Positions 24,100 through 40,604 of a stretch of 64,000 bases of DNA are shown here, piece by piece. The position numbers and the translations under genes are program-made. The stretch's first letter is position 1; each line of letters opens with the position of its first letter. This DNA comes from Medicago truncatula. Its lineage: Eukaryota; Streptophyta; Magnoliopsida; Fabales; Fabaceae. Below the pieces are notes generated by a model that worked only from the letters and a program-made list of their open reading frames with translations, searched no databases and was not told the DNA's origin. Location: contig NC_053045.1 in the NCBI RefSeq assembly GCF_003473485.1, positions 46,232,494-46,296,493 of the forward strand. Direction: 5' to 3'.

Positions 24100-26580
24100 T
24101 ATTTTTTATTACGTATATAATTAATAATTATTACTATAAATGACATGGAAAATGAAAAAAAATCAATACATATGTCAAGTCATTGTTGCCACATCATTAA
24201 ATAATTGATGTATCTGATCAATATTATAATCAAGTGCATTCATTATTCAATGAACTTAATAAAAAAGTATATTTGCTTACATATGAGATCAGATGGAGTA
24301 TATGTTTAAAACCACGATGTGTTTTGTAAAATTACGGTAGGAAACCACGTCAATCTAAAAGCTAAGTTTCCTAGCTTCTCTATTCTCACGACAACTACCC
24401 AATGACAATGATTGACACTTTCATCGTCAAACCAAAAAGGCCATCAATCTAAACAAATTATCTTATAATTTGTGTATTCAATTCTTCAAAAGTTAAATCC
24501 TTATTGAGAAATGTTTTTTTTGAACAAGTTCTTATTGAGAAATGTTAACTTGTGTCCTTAAGATACAAGTTAATGAATCAAATATAGAAATAATTTATTG
24601 AAATGTATGCATTACAATTAATGTTTAACTTTTTAATAAATTTCCTTAAAAAAAAACTTTTTAATAAATTAAATCCACAAAATTTTAGATAATTTTTTTT
24701 ATTTTTTTAAGTTTCTTAACATGTGTTTAAGGAAAATGTTAACTAGTCTCCCCCGAACACTAGCTAAAGACCTTAAATGGTAAACTTTTATTAAAGTTAG
24801 TGTAATCAGTGTATTAGAAATTGAAAAGTTTGACATTTTTAAAAAAATAATTACTTAATTTAAAAGGTTTAAAGAGTGTTCAGAGGCACTAATTAATAAA
24901 ACCATTATTTATTTCAACCCAAAATTTCTACTTTTGATTAACAACTTCCCTGTGCACTAACAAGTGAGTAAGACCTTATAAGGTAAGGCTAAATACTCTG
25001 AGCTCTCAAGCGATTGAGGCCAACTCGTTCTCCTCCATGTTCTCAATTCGAGGAATGTGTTAAAAAATGAGGTCTGAATTTCTTAACCAAAAACTTGCAC
25101 AAATAAAATATTTGTTCAACCAATCAACAAAAAAGAAAATTGTTCAACCAATGACTTAAACATTTGATTTTTGGGTTATTAATTGTCAACCACCTTGATT
25201 CAGTATGCTTTTAACTTTGAAGCTTAACAACAATTCCAGTCATGTTAACAAAGATTTGCTTACCAAAGTTTAGAGAAGTTTCGTTAGTTAGGAGAATTAA
25301 GCAAAAGTAGCTTGATAACATAACAGATATGGTACACAAGAAGACTCAGAAGAAATGTGGGCATCAATTCAGCTTGTGAATTCTGCATCATTATAGTGCT
25401 TTAACTGCAATGAATTATTCTTTTTGATGTTCATAAATGTATTTTTTTTTGCGATTCCTATTTTGTTTTGTAGAAGGCCGAATATATTGAGAAAAACTTT
25501 CATATAGACTATATGTAAGACTTGAAATAAATTTCTAAAGAACGATACTTTTATTATACAATCAAATTTTGTAAAGATGAATTAAACCGTAAAAAAGCCT
25601 AAAATGGTATTAGAGGGGAGTGAATTAAAGCCACAATAAAAACCTAATACAAAAGGATGCTATTACTTTTTACTATTTAGTGTTTTATGTTTGGTAGACT
25701 AATAATTATAACAGATTGAACAAAATGATTCACATATCAACTTAGATTGAACATGAGTAATCACTTAGCTATGGTCTTCAATCTCCATCCATTTGTCACA
25801 GATCCACATCATAGCATAATATTCAAATATCCAATAATAATAGGCAAGACAAACAATTATTTGTCTAAGCATGACTGCCGGCAACTACTTTTGAGACACC
25901 TTTGATATAATTGGTCCTCAAATACATATCAATTATCCTTTTCTTTTTTAATTATATTCACTCACACTATGTAAACTGTAAAGAGATATAGAAATATCAC
26001 AAAAGCCACTTCATCCAGTAAGAAAGTGCCATCTTAGATTTGGTTGGATAAGGCATTTATGCTAAATGAACTGTAAAATGAGAAACATGGTAAAAACACC
26101 AAGTACGGCAAAAAAACATGGACCATTTTTACCTTGGCTCATTTCCTACATGCACAAATTTAAGATAGATAAAAATTTAAGACACGCTGCAGTGCTTACT
26201 GGTTTTTATTGTAAATCAAATGAAACATCTTCTGCTGTTTTTCAAACCAATTATCCTTAGGTATTGCATTGTAACTTAAAAAATCGTGAGGGTGTGAACT
26301 GTTTCATTTTTCTGAAAATAATGGCCTAAAAAATACTGCCATGTATGACTCAAACTTTGTGTCTTACAAACAATTACAATTAACCCATATAGTGTTATAT
26401 TTCAATAGATTCCTCATGAATTAAAATTGACCCGTGTAACCATCAACCCTGACTTGGTTCTTTTCATAATTTGTCTACCTTTATCTTCTTTATTATACGT
26501 TGAAATAAGAACATGCACCTGTCCATAACAGGTTTTTCAAATTGTGTGGTTCTCAAGCAACTATTTACAATATGACAGCA
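24100..26580. other. Intergenic DNA upstream of LHCB1
   Basis: No gene was recognised. A MITE-like segment at about 24735-24905 (ggaaaatgttaactagt start, agaggcactaatta end) belongs to the family also seen at 47125 and 50570. Confidence 0.5.
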
Positions 26581-26592
26581 TGTGGACCCAAA

Positions 26593-26868
26593 AAAAATCT
26601 TACACTGCTGAGTCAGTTTAAAGCATAGCCTCATAAATTAAGCCAATTTGATGGAAAAATAAAATTTTCAGTGATATATCTATAGGAATCCCATAGTTAC
26701 ACATGGAACACCAACATTGGTTACAAATCATATCATATGAAGAATCTAACCCATTTGTGGATTTTAGAGGAGTGCCAAGTGTAACATCAAAATCCTCAAC
26801 TTCCAATGAGATTGTAGCTTTGGATAACACAAGATAAGAGAACAACAACTTCATAACTAATATAAATA
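26593..26868 (+). promoter_or_regulatory. LHCB1 light-responsive promoter elements
   Basis: AAAAATCT at 26593-26600 matches the CCA1 (circadian) binding site, GATAAG at 26833-26838 is an I-box, and TATAAATA at 26861-26868 is a TATA box 85 bases before the ATG. These motif types are known from light-regulated Lhcb promoters; the assignment here is by sequence match only. Confidence 0.6.
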
Positions 26869-26952
26869 CACACCCATATTCACCTTACCAAATCACCATT
26901 CATACGAGTACATTTATCAAAAGCACAACAAGCATTTTAATTTCATTGCAAA

Positions 26953-27753
26953 ATGGCCGCATCATCCATGGCTCTCTCTTCACCAACCTTGGCTGGCAAG
27001 CCAGTCAAGCTAACCCCTTCAAGCCAAGAATTGGGAGCTGCAAGGTTCACCATGAGGAAGGCTGCTACCACCAAGAAAGTAGCCTCCTCAGGAAGCCCAT
27101 GGTACGGCCCAGACCGTGTTAAGTACTTAGGCCCATTCTCTGGTGAGCCCCCGTCTTACTTGACTGGAGAGTTCCCAGGTGACTACGGATGGGACACTGC
27201 TGGACTTTCTGCTGACCCAGAGACATTCGCCAAGAACCGTGAACTTGAAGTCATCCATAGTAGGTGGGCTATGTTGGGAGCCTTGGGATGTGTTTTCCCA
27301 GAGCTTTTGTCTCGCAATGGTGTTAAATTCGGTGAGGCTGTATGGTTCAAGGCCGGATCCCAGATCTTTAGCGAGGGTGGACTTGACTACTTGGGTAACC
27401 CAAGTTTGGTCCATGCTCAGAGCATTCTTGCCATCTGGGCTACCCAAGTTATCTTGATGGGCGCTGTTGAAGGTTACCGTATTGCTGGTGGTCCTCTTGG
27501 TGAGGTTGTTGACCCACTATACCCAGGAGGCAGCTTTGACCCATTGGGCCTAGCTGACGACCCAGAGGCTTTCGCAGAGTTGAAGGTTAAGGAACTCAAG
27601 AACGGTAGATTAGCCATGTTCTCTATGTTCGGATTCTTTGTTCAGGCTATTGTGACCGGAAAGGGACCTTTGGAGAACCTTGCCGATCATCTTGCCGACC
27701 CAGTCAACAACAACGCATGGGCCTATGCCACCAACTTTGTTCCCGGAAAGTGA
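26953..27753 (+). CDS. LHCB1: Chlorophyll a/b-binding protein, LHCII type I
   Basis: Light-harvesting antenna of photosystem II in the thylakoid membrane. A single intronless exon of 266 residues, as expected for type I LHCII. A Ser/Ala-rich chloroplast transit peptide covers about residues 1-33. The mature N-terminus carries RKAATTKK, with threonines that can be phosphorylated during state transitions, and WYGPDR at 50-55 is the trimerisation motif. The three membrane helices are visible: helix B with [16 protein letters not shown], the middle helix around [16 protein letters not shown], and helix A with [17 protein letters not shown]. The paired E/R residues of helices A and B are present. 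The frame is intact, with a TATA box upstream. Confidence 0.97.
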   Translation: MAASSMALSSPTLAGKPVKLTPSSQELGAARFTMRKAATTKKVASSGSPWYGPDRVKYLGPFSGEPPSYLTGEFPGDYGWDTAGLSADPETFAKNRELEVIHSRWAMLGALGCVFPELLSRNGVKFGEAVWFKAGSQIFSEGGLDYLGNPSLVHAQSILAIWATQVILMGAVEGYRIAGGPLGEVVDPLYPGGSFDPLGLADDPEAFAELKVKELKNGRLAMFSMFGFFVQAIVTGKGPLENLADHLADPVNNNAWAYATNFVPGK

Positions 27754-28081
27754 ATGGTCATTATGTTTTTTGTTATGTATACTTTCTTGTAACGTTCTTC
27801 CTGCGGGAATGTGAATTATTATCATGTGTTGTATGCAACTGAATGTTAGTCTTTTTTTTTATGTCAATCTGCTCTCTCAATCCCATATCCCCATCTTTAT
27901 GTTTCTTACAATCTATGCAACCAAAATTGAACTAATCAAATCGCTCAAAAATATTGATTACAAATATCCACTCATTTTTAGGGCACATGTGGATGTAATA
28001 ATAAATAAACAAATAAATATCACAAATACTTCTATATAGTCTAATCCAATGCACCGTTACAACAAAAGTGGACCATTATCA

Positions 28082-28813
28082 ATGTCTTCCTCCTATTCGA
28101 AATTCTTCTCATCGTTAAGACAGGTATGAAATCACAATTTTAACATCTTTAAACGTTGTTCTTACAATTTTTGTTTTCAATTAATAGATTATTAATTTGG
28201 TACCTAGGTTGAAAAAAGGTTAAAATTAGAGAACACATCAACACCAAAAACAACAAAATCTGAACAAGTACAAGAAAGCAACGTTGTATCAACACTGAGT
28301 TCACCTTTGTTCCTCCAACAAAGTTGGAACCAAACATGTCCAACCCAAGAAAACAGTGAACCTCCTCAACAATTCCTCTCAGTTTCTCAAGGATTCACAC
28401 TGACCCATCAACACCCTTCTCAAATTACCACTCCTTCAGATGAAACTCAAGAAGAAGATGTTGATGAAATTGAAGGGTTAGTAAATCTATTAGGAATGTC
28501 AGAGGAAAAAAGGGATGGTTTTGAGGGTGATGAGGGTGGTGGTGATTGTGATTCTTGTCACTGTGAAGGTGGGTTTTATTCAAAGATTGTTGGTGTGGAG
28601 GGACCAAAGTGTAAGAAAGAGGTGTTGAGGTTGGATGGGTGGATTAAGCATTTTATGAATGATGGGGTGGAGAAGAAAGAGCCTTTGAGGCTGGCACATT
28701 TGCTTTTAGGGAAAGCTGCTTTTATTTCTGGGGGTGCAGATAGTGGTTTTGGAGATTTGGATTTCCCTTCAACTATTCAAGAATTTCTTCATACTGATCC
28801 TCCCAGTAAATGA
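28082..28813 (+). CDS. Uncharacterised plant protein, 215 residues
   Basis: I do not recognise a named family. Two exons, 28082-28123 and 28208-28813, join in phase 0 across an 84-bp GT-AG intron; the start gives MSSSYSKFFSSLRQVEKRLK. The middle is Ser/Gln-rich and then acidic (QEEDVDEIEGLVNLLGMSEE), with a Gly/Asp/Cys patch. The C-terminal part looks the most folded: LRLDGWIKHFMNDG, EPLRLAHLLLGKAAF and DFPSTIQEFLHTDPP, suggesting two or three helices and a conserved domain. No signal peptide or membrane segment. It starts 328 bp behind LHCB1 on the same strand. Codon use and the clean splice suggest a real gene. Confidence 0.75.
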
Positions 28814-29008
28814 AGCATCATTTCACAACTCCTTATTTTACTTTTTAAAATTTGTTTTTACTATTTAACTTTATTTTATGATATTCTTCTTTGTAGCTGT
28901 TGTTATGCAAATACACAGTGATTTATTTTATTGGTTGTACAATCTTGTTGATTGCTGTAAGTGAAGATTATTCTCTCTGTTGAGATCTATTCATTTTATA
29001 AGGATAGG

Positions 29009-29268
29009 AGTAAATGGTTATGGTTCTTGAATGTGTCAACAGCTATCGCCGTAGTCCTTGAATTAACCAAAATTACGTAATCATTCTTGAATGTGTCTCT
29101 AGTTAGTCAATTTGGTAGTTAGTTCGTTACTCAAATGGTCTTCCATTGGTTAAATTAGAGCATCAAATTCTTGACCGAAGATACGCAAGGATGTTTTGCA
29201 ATTTTGATTCATTCAAGGACTGTAATGACGCCGCCTCACACATTTAGGAACTAAAATGACTGTTTACT
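29009..29268. mobile_element. MITE with agtaaa TIRs
   Basis: The left arm agtaaatggttatggttctt is mirrored by the right arm ending aaaatgactgtttact; both continue with an aatgtg phrase. About 260 bp, between the unknown gene and FLS2. No clear TSD. Confidence 0.55.
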
Positions 29269-29919
29269 AAAAAAAAAGATGTTTAAGAGGATATAGCTGT
29301 GATTCCTTTTCAATCATTTTTTGAACTTTTTATTGGGGTTGTAAGAATGATGGAGATGAAAACAAAGTATTTAGCATTTGATATCTGCTATTTTTCGATT
29401 GGGGGTATGTATTTCGTTATTCCCTGCTTAAAATTTCTCAAAGTTATGTCATTGCTTACATAACAGAAAGTAACTGTTGAGCCTTTATGACTTCTTTCAT
29501 GATCCTGAGAATACATGGGAGTAAAACTTGAAAGTAACCAGATATTTGAATTCCAAACTGAATCATTCTCCAACTATACTATATGATAGAGCAAACTCGA
29601 TTGTATATATATAGAAATATCTGCACCAAATCAAAGAGTGGCAAGAGGGAGTGAAAAATATAGAATATGCATGCAACAAGAGACAGTCAATGCAGACTAA
29701 AAAAGTAGGGATGAGTGTTATTACATGATTGTCTAGGAATACTGCTCATTTGAGCAAAGTTCCACATATTAATTGCATACTCAAAGTTCCACATACTAAC
29801 ATGTACACCACAAGGCTTTGTCATTGTCAAAGAAACTAGTTATGAATTTACTGACAAGCATTTCTTTTCTCTTCTTTCCAAAAAACAGCACCAAGGATTG
29901 ATTGATATTATGCTGTTTA

Positions 29920-33534
<3,615 letters not shown>

Positions 33535-33587
33535 TCAATTGAATTTGAAGTTTGATGACTTAATATCAAAGTTGTAGTGAATGAAGG

Positions 33588-33596
33588 CTTTATATA
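33588..33596 (-). promoter_or_regulatory. TATA box of FLS2
   Basis: TATATAAAG on the minus strand, 72 bases upstream of the ATG at 33516. The position fits a core promoter with a short leader. Confidence 0.6.
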
Positions 33597-33599
33597 TGA

Positions 33600-34940
33600 T
33601 TTTGTTCATGTATGTATCCACTATTTTATTTTTCTTTGTAGATAGTAATAGTATGACCCGTGGCTATAGAGTGTGTTCACATTACATGCAATTGCATTGT
33701 GATAAAAGATAAATCATTAGATGACAAAAAATGAATAATATCTTTCATTTGACTTAACTAACTAGTTGAGTACTTAAGGTTATTGCTGTATATAAGTAAC
33801 CGAACTTGGTGCATCTTCTACTGATTGAGATGCTACATAAGATGCGACAAATATTTATATGATCAAATCAAGGGGAAGTACCAATGGGAGTATTGGATAT
33901 ATCCACAAAGATCAAAATCAAGGGGAGAATAGAAACTACTAGCATAAACCAATTTTAGTTTTGGTATTGTCAAAATAAAGATTTAAAATTTAGTAATTCA
34001 AAAATAAAAAATAAATTTAATTTAGATTAGCTTCTAACAGGGTGGTTTTTCAATTCAAAATAAATTTATAAAAATTTGAGTTTAATTAAATAGAAAATAA
34101 TTCGAGAGAATAATAGTAACAAACTGAAAATTTAAAGATTTTTAAACGCTCATAAAACTATTGGCCGATAAATTTGACAAAAAACAAAGTGACATTTGTT
34201 GAAACTCTAAAGTCTAAAATATAATTTTTGCATAAATCACATATAGTTTATTATAATTGTCAATTTCAATGTGAACCAAAAACATACATTAATAGATGAT
34301 AAAAGTATAGTATGGTTGCTACACTTCATCTTAGTCAATATGGGGTGTGATCAAAACCACCACTTGGTTATTTATCTCCTACTTCTTTGAATCACACGTT
34401 AGATTCTTTTTGTACTTTGGCCCCATTGTTTATACGAATACAATTAAACCCTACAAATTGATTGAAAACATTTAATAATTATCTAGAAGAAGTCTTGCTA
34501 ATATACTAGTTGTACGAATGCAATGATTTTTCTATGAATCAATTCTTGAGTCTAGTCTACGATTGTTGAATTTTTGAAGTGTTTAACATAAACTAATTTT
34601 GCATTAGCAAGAAAGAATCTAAAAAATACTGTAATCTATGTGTTGATGACTTTGTCAAATCAAGGAATGCATAATTGCATATGGTGTGTGAATGTAAAGT
34701 ACAATTTTAGATGGTATGCCAAAGTTCTAACGCGGTTTGCGGAAAGCTAAAGAAAACAAGTGGCCAACTTGTAATAAATAATATCATGCAACTAGCACAA
34801 CACAACACCAAAATGATTTTCCATTTGAAGCTTAGATTTGGAAATTGGACTCTGACGTGTGAGTGAGTCCACAGCAGAGTATGGATAGTGTATAAATGAG
34901 TACCCATACATCCCAACAGTGACATGGTTGGGTCAGGAAA
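33600..34940. other. Upstream flank of FLS2
   Basis: No exon was recognised. Contains AT-rich sequence and a more GC-balanced patch at about 34720-34940 with tgtataaatg, which could be an old promoter, but no coding sequence follows. Confidence 0.4.
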
Positions 34941-34944
34941 ATTC

Positions 34945-35457
34945 GTGGAAGATGAGCACTAACGTGTCTGTTTTTCCGCTCTTTTTATTGTGCTAATGTT
35001 TAAAAATTATGAACAATGTTTTTTTAATGAAATTTTGATTTTGATTAAAACTAAAAATATATATTTTTGTTTTTTTTTCAAGTTATAACAAATCAAACTA
35101 CCATGATTATCTATTTAAATAACATCAATAATATAACAAAAAAATATAATCTAATTATTTTTTTATAATGACACCAAAAACATACTTATAGAAAAAGTTG
35201 TTTAAGAGTATAATTGGGATAGTGAAAAAGTAAGTATAAATATATTCATCTAGTTTGTTACACTTTTTAAATGATAAAGGAAAAAAAACCAAACATATAT
35301 ATATTCATACCGTGTTTATTATATTTTTTTAATATTTAAATTTATTCTTATCTATTTTTTACATGTGTCATTTGTATCGAAAATTGAGGCATTTAAAAAA
35401 AAAAAAAATCAATCCAAAAGAGCTGAAAGATATTATTTTCTTTATATATAATATAGA
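34945..35457 (-). mobile_element. Helitron-like element, reverse orientation
   Basis: On the minus strand it starts tctatattatatataaagaa at 35457 after an A and runs colinear with the element at 44698-45190. Shared blocks include the atttttaaatgcc region, the tgttacactttttaaatg block, acaccaa... and aaaattttgattttgatta. The 3' end near 34945 is diverged and lacks a clean CTAG. Confidence 0.5.
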
Positions 35458-36186
35458 TTTATTATTATTTTTCAAATGTTTCTTCTATCCAATATAATCT
35501 ATTCGAAACATTAGATGTGAGATCTCTTTTAGTAGGATTCGAATTTAGTCCATCCATCACGTTTTGAGAGTTTAATTCATTCCGTTAGACCCGACTTTCT
35601 CTATCGAAGATATTGCAATATTATTTAGGTTAAATGTCAGGTACCGTCAAGTCGTTACTTCTAGAATTTTTTAAAACTCTTGTGTTTTTAGCGTAATACA
35701 TTCAAATGACACAAATTGTCTACATGTACATGTTGAGATGTGTAAGAAGGAGAGAGCAAGGAAAAAATAGTTAGACCCTCCTAGAATTGTGGAGTAGAAA
35801 ATGTCAATGTTTTATCATACATCTGTTTGGAACCGAAATGGATCCTCTCATATGTGATTTAAACATGAGAGGTAATACTAATGTGTGTAATTACTTACCA
35901 TTCAAAATGAACGAGACACGTAAAAAAAATTAGGAGATATATATTTCTCTTTTATTTTGAATAGTGAGAGGCTACACATGAGAGTATATATAAATATTCA
36001 AAATTGTTGCCAATATATATAAGAGGCATATCACATCCGGCTTGTTTAGCAAGAATTCGTAGGATAAAGAGAGTTTTCTGAAACTAAGAAAATTTGATAT
36101 TTTAAAAGTGTCATAGTAAAATTGGATTTTTCATATTTTATGGGATACAAGTCAAATTTAATTGGGTAAGGAATGTAATTTTCTAA

Positions 36187-36573
36187 GGCTTTGTTTGGGA
36201 GTTTGGAGGGGAGGGGAGGGGAGAGTTTTAGAAAAAAGGAAGGAGCAAGTGGAAGAAATAGAAGACATTGGAAGGAGAGGACTTTGGAGGTTAATTTTTT
36301 ACTCATAATAAAAAATCCCTCTCATTTGGGGAACTCAAAAATTGTATTGGGGGAGGGTTTTGGGGGTTATCGAGGGTTTATATGAATTTTTCAAATTCAA
36401 TCTATGTTGCTATAATATTTTTAAAATTAAAAATATATTAATCATAAGTATTAGTTTATCATTCTCTAAAAATCTGTTTTTTCAAAAAATGTGAATTTTT
36501 TGTCAATTTTTCTATATATTTCCAACCCCCAAAGCCCTCCCCTCCCTTCCTCTCCAAACTCCCAAACAAAGCC
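36187..36573. mobile_element. Tourist-like MITE (PIF/Harbinger), TAA TSD
   Basis: 387 bp starting ggctttgtttgggagtttgg and ending caaactcccaaacaaagcc, flanked by TAA on both sides (36184-36186 and 36574-36576). A 3-bp TAA/TTA target and a GGCTTTGTTTGG-type end are features of Tourist elements. The arms are purine- or pyrimidine-rich (gaggggagg). Confidence 0.7.
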
Positions 36574-36869
36574 TAAAGAAAAAAAAAAAATCCAGTATAA
36601 TATCAAGCCCGTCTTATCGCAATTATGCTATTTCATTTGGATCACAGAAGTTAATTTCGAAATTGCTTTATAGATCCCTCTAATAGTTTACAGGCCCCTC
36701 AAATTTCCTACAATGCTCCTGCATTAATACAACATCAGGTTCTAACTCTCAATCGTTTATGGTTCGGTGGTTATGAATTGATTAAGGTTTATGAACCAAT
36801 CTAAAATTTGGTGGTTAGAACCCAATCAGCCTAGTGCATAACGCATAATTGAAGAACAGTGACAAATAA

Positions 36870-37581
36870 GAATGAGTATCTTATGTGTGAGAATGATTAT
36901 GAATAAACATCAACCATCAAATAAAAAATGCATGGTTGAGATTAAAACATCACATCATGTGCACCTCATTCTCACCCTTGTTTATCTCCCTCATTCCAAC
37001 AATCTCATCTCATCATTCCTCTATTGTAGCAACCTTCATTCACCGTTTAATATTTCCATTGATTTTGCATTTCAGCACCAGAAACATTCGATATCCATGG
37101 TTGATTTTGATGTTCTTCATCCCCTTCCTATTGATCTCTACAACCCATATTTTGCATCAGGCACTGAGCTATCTCATAAGCCACCATTGGTTGTCCCTTA
37201 CTTCATCCAATAATTTCATCACATATATTCATCATTAATTTAGAAATTCACAACCGTGTACCCTTGTTCATTTTCAATTTACTGATTTCAATTTGTACTC
37301 GAAATTTGTTTTTTTTTTTATCACGGAGGTTTCATAATTAAAATTGAAAGAAAAAATCAATTTGATTTGTACTTACGAAGACCCGATCGGAATCAATTTA
37401 TGAAGTTCAAGATTCGTCTATTTTTTTATGAAGGAAATAATTTGTCGTTGTGTGACGAAGATAAAAAAAGAAAAAAAAAAAGAGAGGTGACAACGAGAAT
37501 GAGGCGCATGTGAGTTTTAATGTGATGTTTTAATCTTAACCATGCATTTTTTATTTAATGGTTAAGATTTAGTTCTATCAA

Positions 37582-37649
<68 letters not shown>

Positions 37650-37680
37650 AGTGAGAATGTGTATCCTATATGAAAATGAT
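36870..37680. mobile_element. Foldback-like element with a (TA)n expanded arm
   Basis: Inverted arms share ccatcaaataaaaaatgcat, ggttgagattaaaacatcac and the cctcattctc phrase (left about 36911-36976, right about 37495-37562). Outer ends share a rough ggatac/agaatg pattern. The interior has no recognised coding sequence. Confidence 0.5.
37586..37647. repeat. (TA)n microsatellite
   Basis: About 31 TA units between the right inner arm and the outer end of the foldback-like element. Confidence 0.95.
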
Positions 37681-37689
37681 AAGACTAAA

Positions 37690-38460
37690 TCTCAGCCTAA
37701 CTACCGAGTCGCTCGGTTTGCAAGTCTTGAGTAGCTCCTCCTTTTGATCCTCACTCGATACTGGATTCCCAAATTTGTTTCTATGATAATTTGTTGCAGT
37801 CTAGAATATTGATCGGCGTATTCCATACCAGTATCATTCCCCTTCAAAATTATGTTTCTAAATATATCTGCAAAAACATCCATAGTTTCACTTTTCATTC
37901 TCCCGCTCTATCAGACACTCGATACATATTAGCCTAGGCAGAACTTCCTCTATAGGAGGCAATAACATGGGATAAAAAAGATCTTGTAGAACCATGAAAT
38001 ATGTAACCAAGATCAGTTTTCCACCTTGTCTCCACAAATAGATCCTACATGTCTTAAGGTACGACATGCAACAAGTAATCTTGGAATGTATGTTCCATCT
38101 AAAAAAACATTTCTCTTTCATGCAGAAGAGACGTGATGTCTAAGGATGCTTTGAAAACACATCTTGGGGTCGCACTTTATCCATACTACTCCACACTTTA
38201 CAATTCATTGTTTAGATTTTTAACAGTTTAGTTGACTCACCAAGCAAGTGTTGTTTAGATTAATTTTTGTTTCTATTTGCTTTCTATTATATTCCTTTTG
38301 TTACTGAAGAAAAAAAAATGAAGTCTTCGTGAGTCAATCCGTGTCAATGGTAGAAACATAGATAGACCTGACCACTAGACTAATGCACTGGATTTACTAA
38401 ATATTCACAAATTTGTTATTGTTATGCAATATCTGATCATTTATAATTATAATTAATTAA
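37690..38460. other. Unassigned stretch with two minus-strand open frames
   Basis: Minus-strand open frames at 38121-37888 (77 codons) and 37898-37701 (65 codons) overlap slightly. Their composition is protein-like (for example FADIFRNIILKGNDTGMEYA), but I recognise no domain. They may be relics of a retroelement or captured gene. Confidence 0.25.
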
Positions 38461-38492
38461 TTTTATAAATATTTGTTATGGGAAATGCTTAG

Positions 38493-39648
38493 GAGAATTG
38501 TTGTTCCCACATTTAGTTTGGCTATGCCACACGAGTAATTTATCCAAATGTCCTTCGGCAGTTAACTGCCGAATTATGAAACCGGCTGCAGTTAACTGCC
38601 GAGGAAAACTTCGGTAGTAAACTACCGAGAAAACTGAAAACTTCGGCAGTTAACTGCCGAGGAAACCTCAAATCTTTTTTTTTTTTTTTTTTTTATTCTT
38701 TGAGAATATTCCGCGGTCTTTATCATTTTTGATTGATTTTTCTTAATAATTCGTTTTTAATTTTATTGATTTGCCTTCCTTATTTATTTTAAATGTATTA
38801 CTCCTTTAAATCTTTTTTTTTTTGTTATAACTGCTTTGATCTTCAACAATAGTGAATATTTTATTTCCAAAGAACTTTCTCGGAATTTTCTTCTTTTACT
38901 TCCTTTTTACGGAAATATTCACAATTATTTTAATTGTATTACTCATTTGATCTTCTTCTTTTTTTGCCTATTTTATTTCCAAAGAACTTTCACGAAATTT
39001 TCTTCTTTTATTTCCTTTTTCTTTGTTTTAGGCTTAACATTTAAGTCCTCAAAAAACATTTCAATAAGTGTAAAAATTAAGTATTTGAATATTGTTTTGC
39101 AAATTACTTAAATAAAAAAAAAAATCTTTGTACGCAATTATTTTAATGTAGAAAATATAACAACATATTATACCTTAAAAAAAATCGTTGTGCACAATTA
39201 TTTTAACGATTTTTTTATTGTTATTTGTATTTAAGTAATGTGCAAAACAATATTCAAATGCTTAATTTTTACACTGATTTAAATGTTATTCTTATTAAGA
39301 TATATAGACATAAGTATAATACTCCAATTGTTTAAAACGTACCAAAATAATGATTGAAACATTCAAAATCAATAAATATTATTAAAGACAATTTATGGTT
39401 TTTGTCAAAAAAAAATTGATATTAATGACAATTTATGGATTTTGTCAAAAAAAAAAAAAATTCAGGTTTGAGATTTCCTCGGCAGTTAACTGCCGAAGTT
39501 TTTTTTTCCTCGGTAGTTTACTGCCGAAGTTTTCCTCGGCAGTTAACTGCAGCCGTATTTCTAAAACTTCGGCAGTTAACTGCCGAAGGGTATTTGAGTA
39601 ATTTACTCGTATGGCACAGCCAAACCAAAAGTGAGAATAGCAATTCTC
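38493..39648. mobile_element. MULE-type element with mirrored GTTAAC palindrome arrays
   Basis: The 1156-bp element begins gagaattg and ends caattctc, between a perfect 9-bp direct repeat aatgcttag (38484-38492 and 39649-39657). TIRs are about 170 bp. Each TIR holds four palindromic units of the cggcagttaactgccg type: 38554-38573, 38584-38602, 38611-38628 and 38642-38660 on the left; 39479-39496, 39510-39527, 39536-39551 and 39567-39588 on the right, in mirror order including the variant tcggtagt unit and the cggctgcagttaactgc unit. The interior is AT-rich, with internal arms (caaagaactttc repeats) and no transposase. Confidence 0.85.
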
Positions 39649-40604
39649 AATGCTTAGTGTAGCGAAGGATTGCATGACGTGTCGCCAATTTGCGATTTTT
39701 TTTGGTAACCGAGTTGCATTCTTTTGTTCAGATTCTCTCTCTTAACTAGTTTATTTTCTCTCCTTTTTTCTGTTGATAAAAGTTCAATTCTCCTTTTTCT
39801 TTAACAAAAGATCAGTTTGTGCCATTTGACTATGTTTTGAACCACATGTGATGATTTCATGGCACCCAAGGTTGGAGCTAAAATCAATGGGAGATTTGAA
39901 CTAGAATTTGGGTAGGTATGATTTAACATGAAGATAGGGACAGTGCCTCAAAGAAGGAATTTCTGATGCTCTTGGAACAGATTACGTGATTGTGTTTTGA
40001 TAACAGTGGTCAAAAGTTGTATAATGGAATAAGAGAGGATGAAGCTGAAACTCTGAAAGAAGGGTCTTAGCTTCATGACGGTGGATTTATATTAGTTTTT
40101 TACTTATCAATATTTATTAAGAAAAAAATATATAAAAAAATAGTACTCGTGATCAATAATAGTGTTAGTATATGTACTCCTCTTTTAAAAAAAAAAGTAT
40201 TAAGCTATGTAATGTATGCATTTTACATAGGTGTTTTCTAATTTTGATCCACTCATTGTTTAGGTAAATGGGCAACTAAAAAATTAGTCGGTGGAAGATA
40301 GCATATCCTATCATACATAACTTGCATTCACTCGTTTTTTTAGTAAATTAATTAATAATTTCATAGCTAAAAATCTGTAAAATACAATGTAAGATGTAAG
40401 TAGGGGTGGGCATGATTCGATTAATCATATTAACCGAACTAAATCGAGCCGAAATGTTGAAATGGTTCGAAATAATTGAACCGAACCGTTTAAGGTTTGA
40501 AATTAACCGAACTGAACCAAAGTTATGGTTCATTAACCGTTTGCTTGTCTATTAACTGAACCGAACCAAAATCAAAATTTTGAATCGAAATGTATTTTTT
40601 TTAT

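Noticed and set aside
27127..27457. Open frames of 92-106 codons on both strands inside LHCB1
   Set aside because: They overlap the clear LHCB1 frame and reflect its GC-richer codons.
38554..39588. CRISPR-like array of palindromic repeats
   Set aside because: Units are in mirrored arms of a transposon with a TSD, spacing is irregular and the genome is a plant's.
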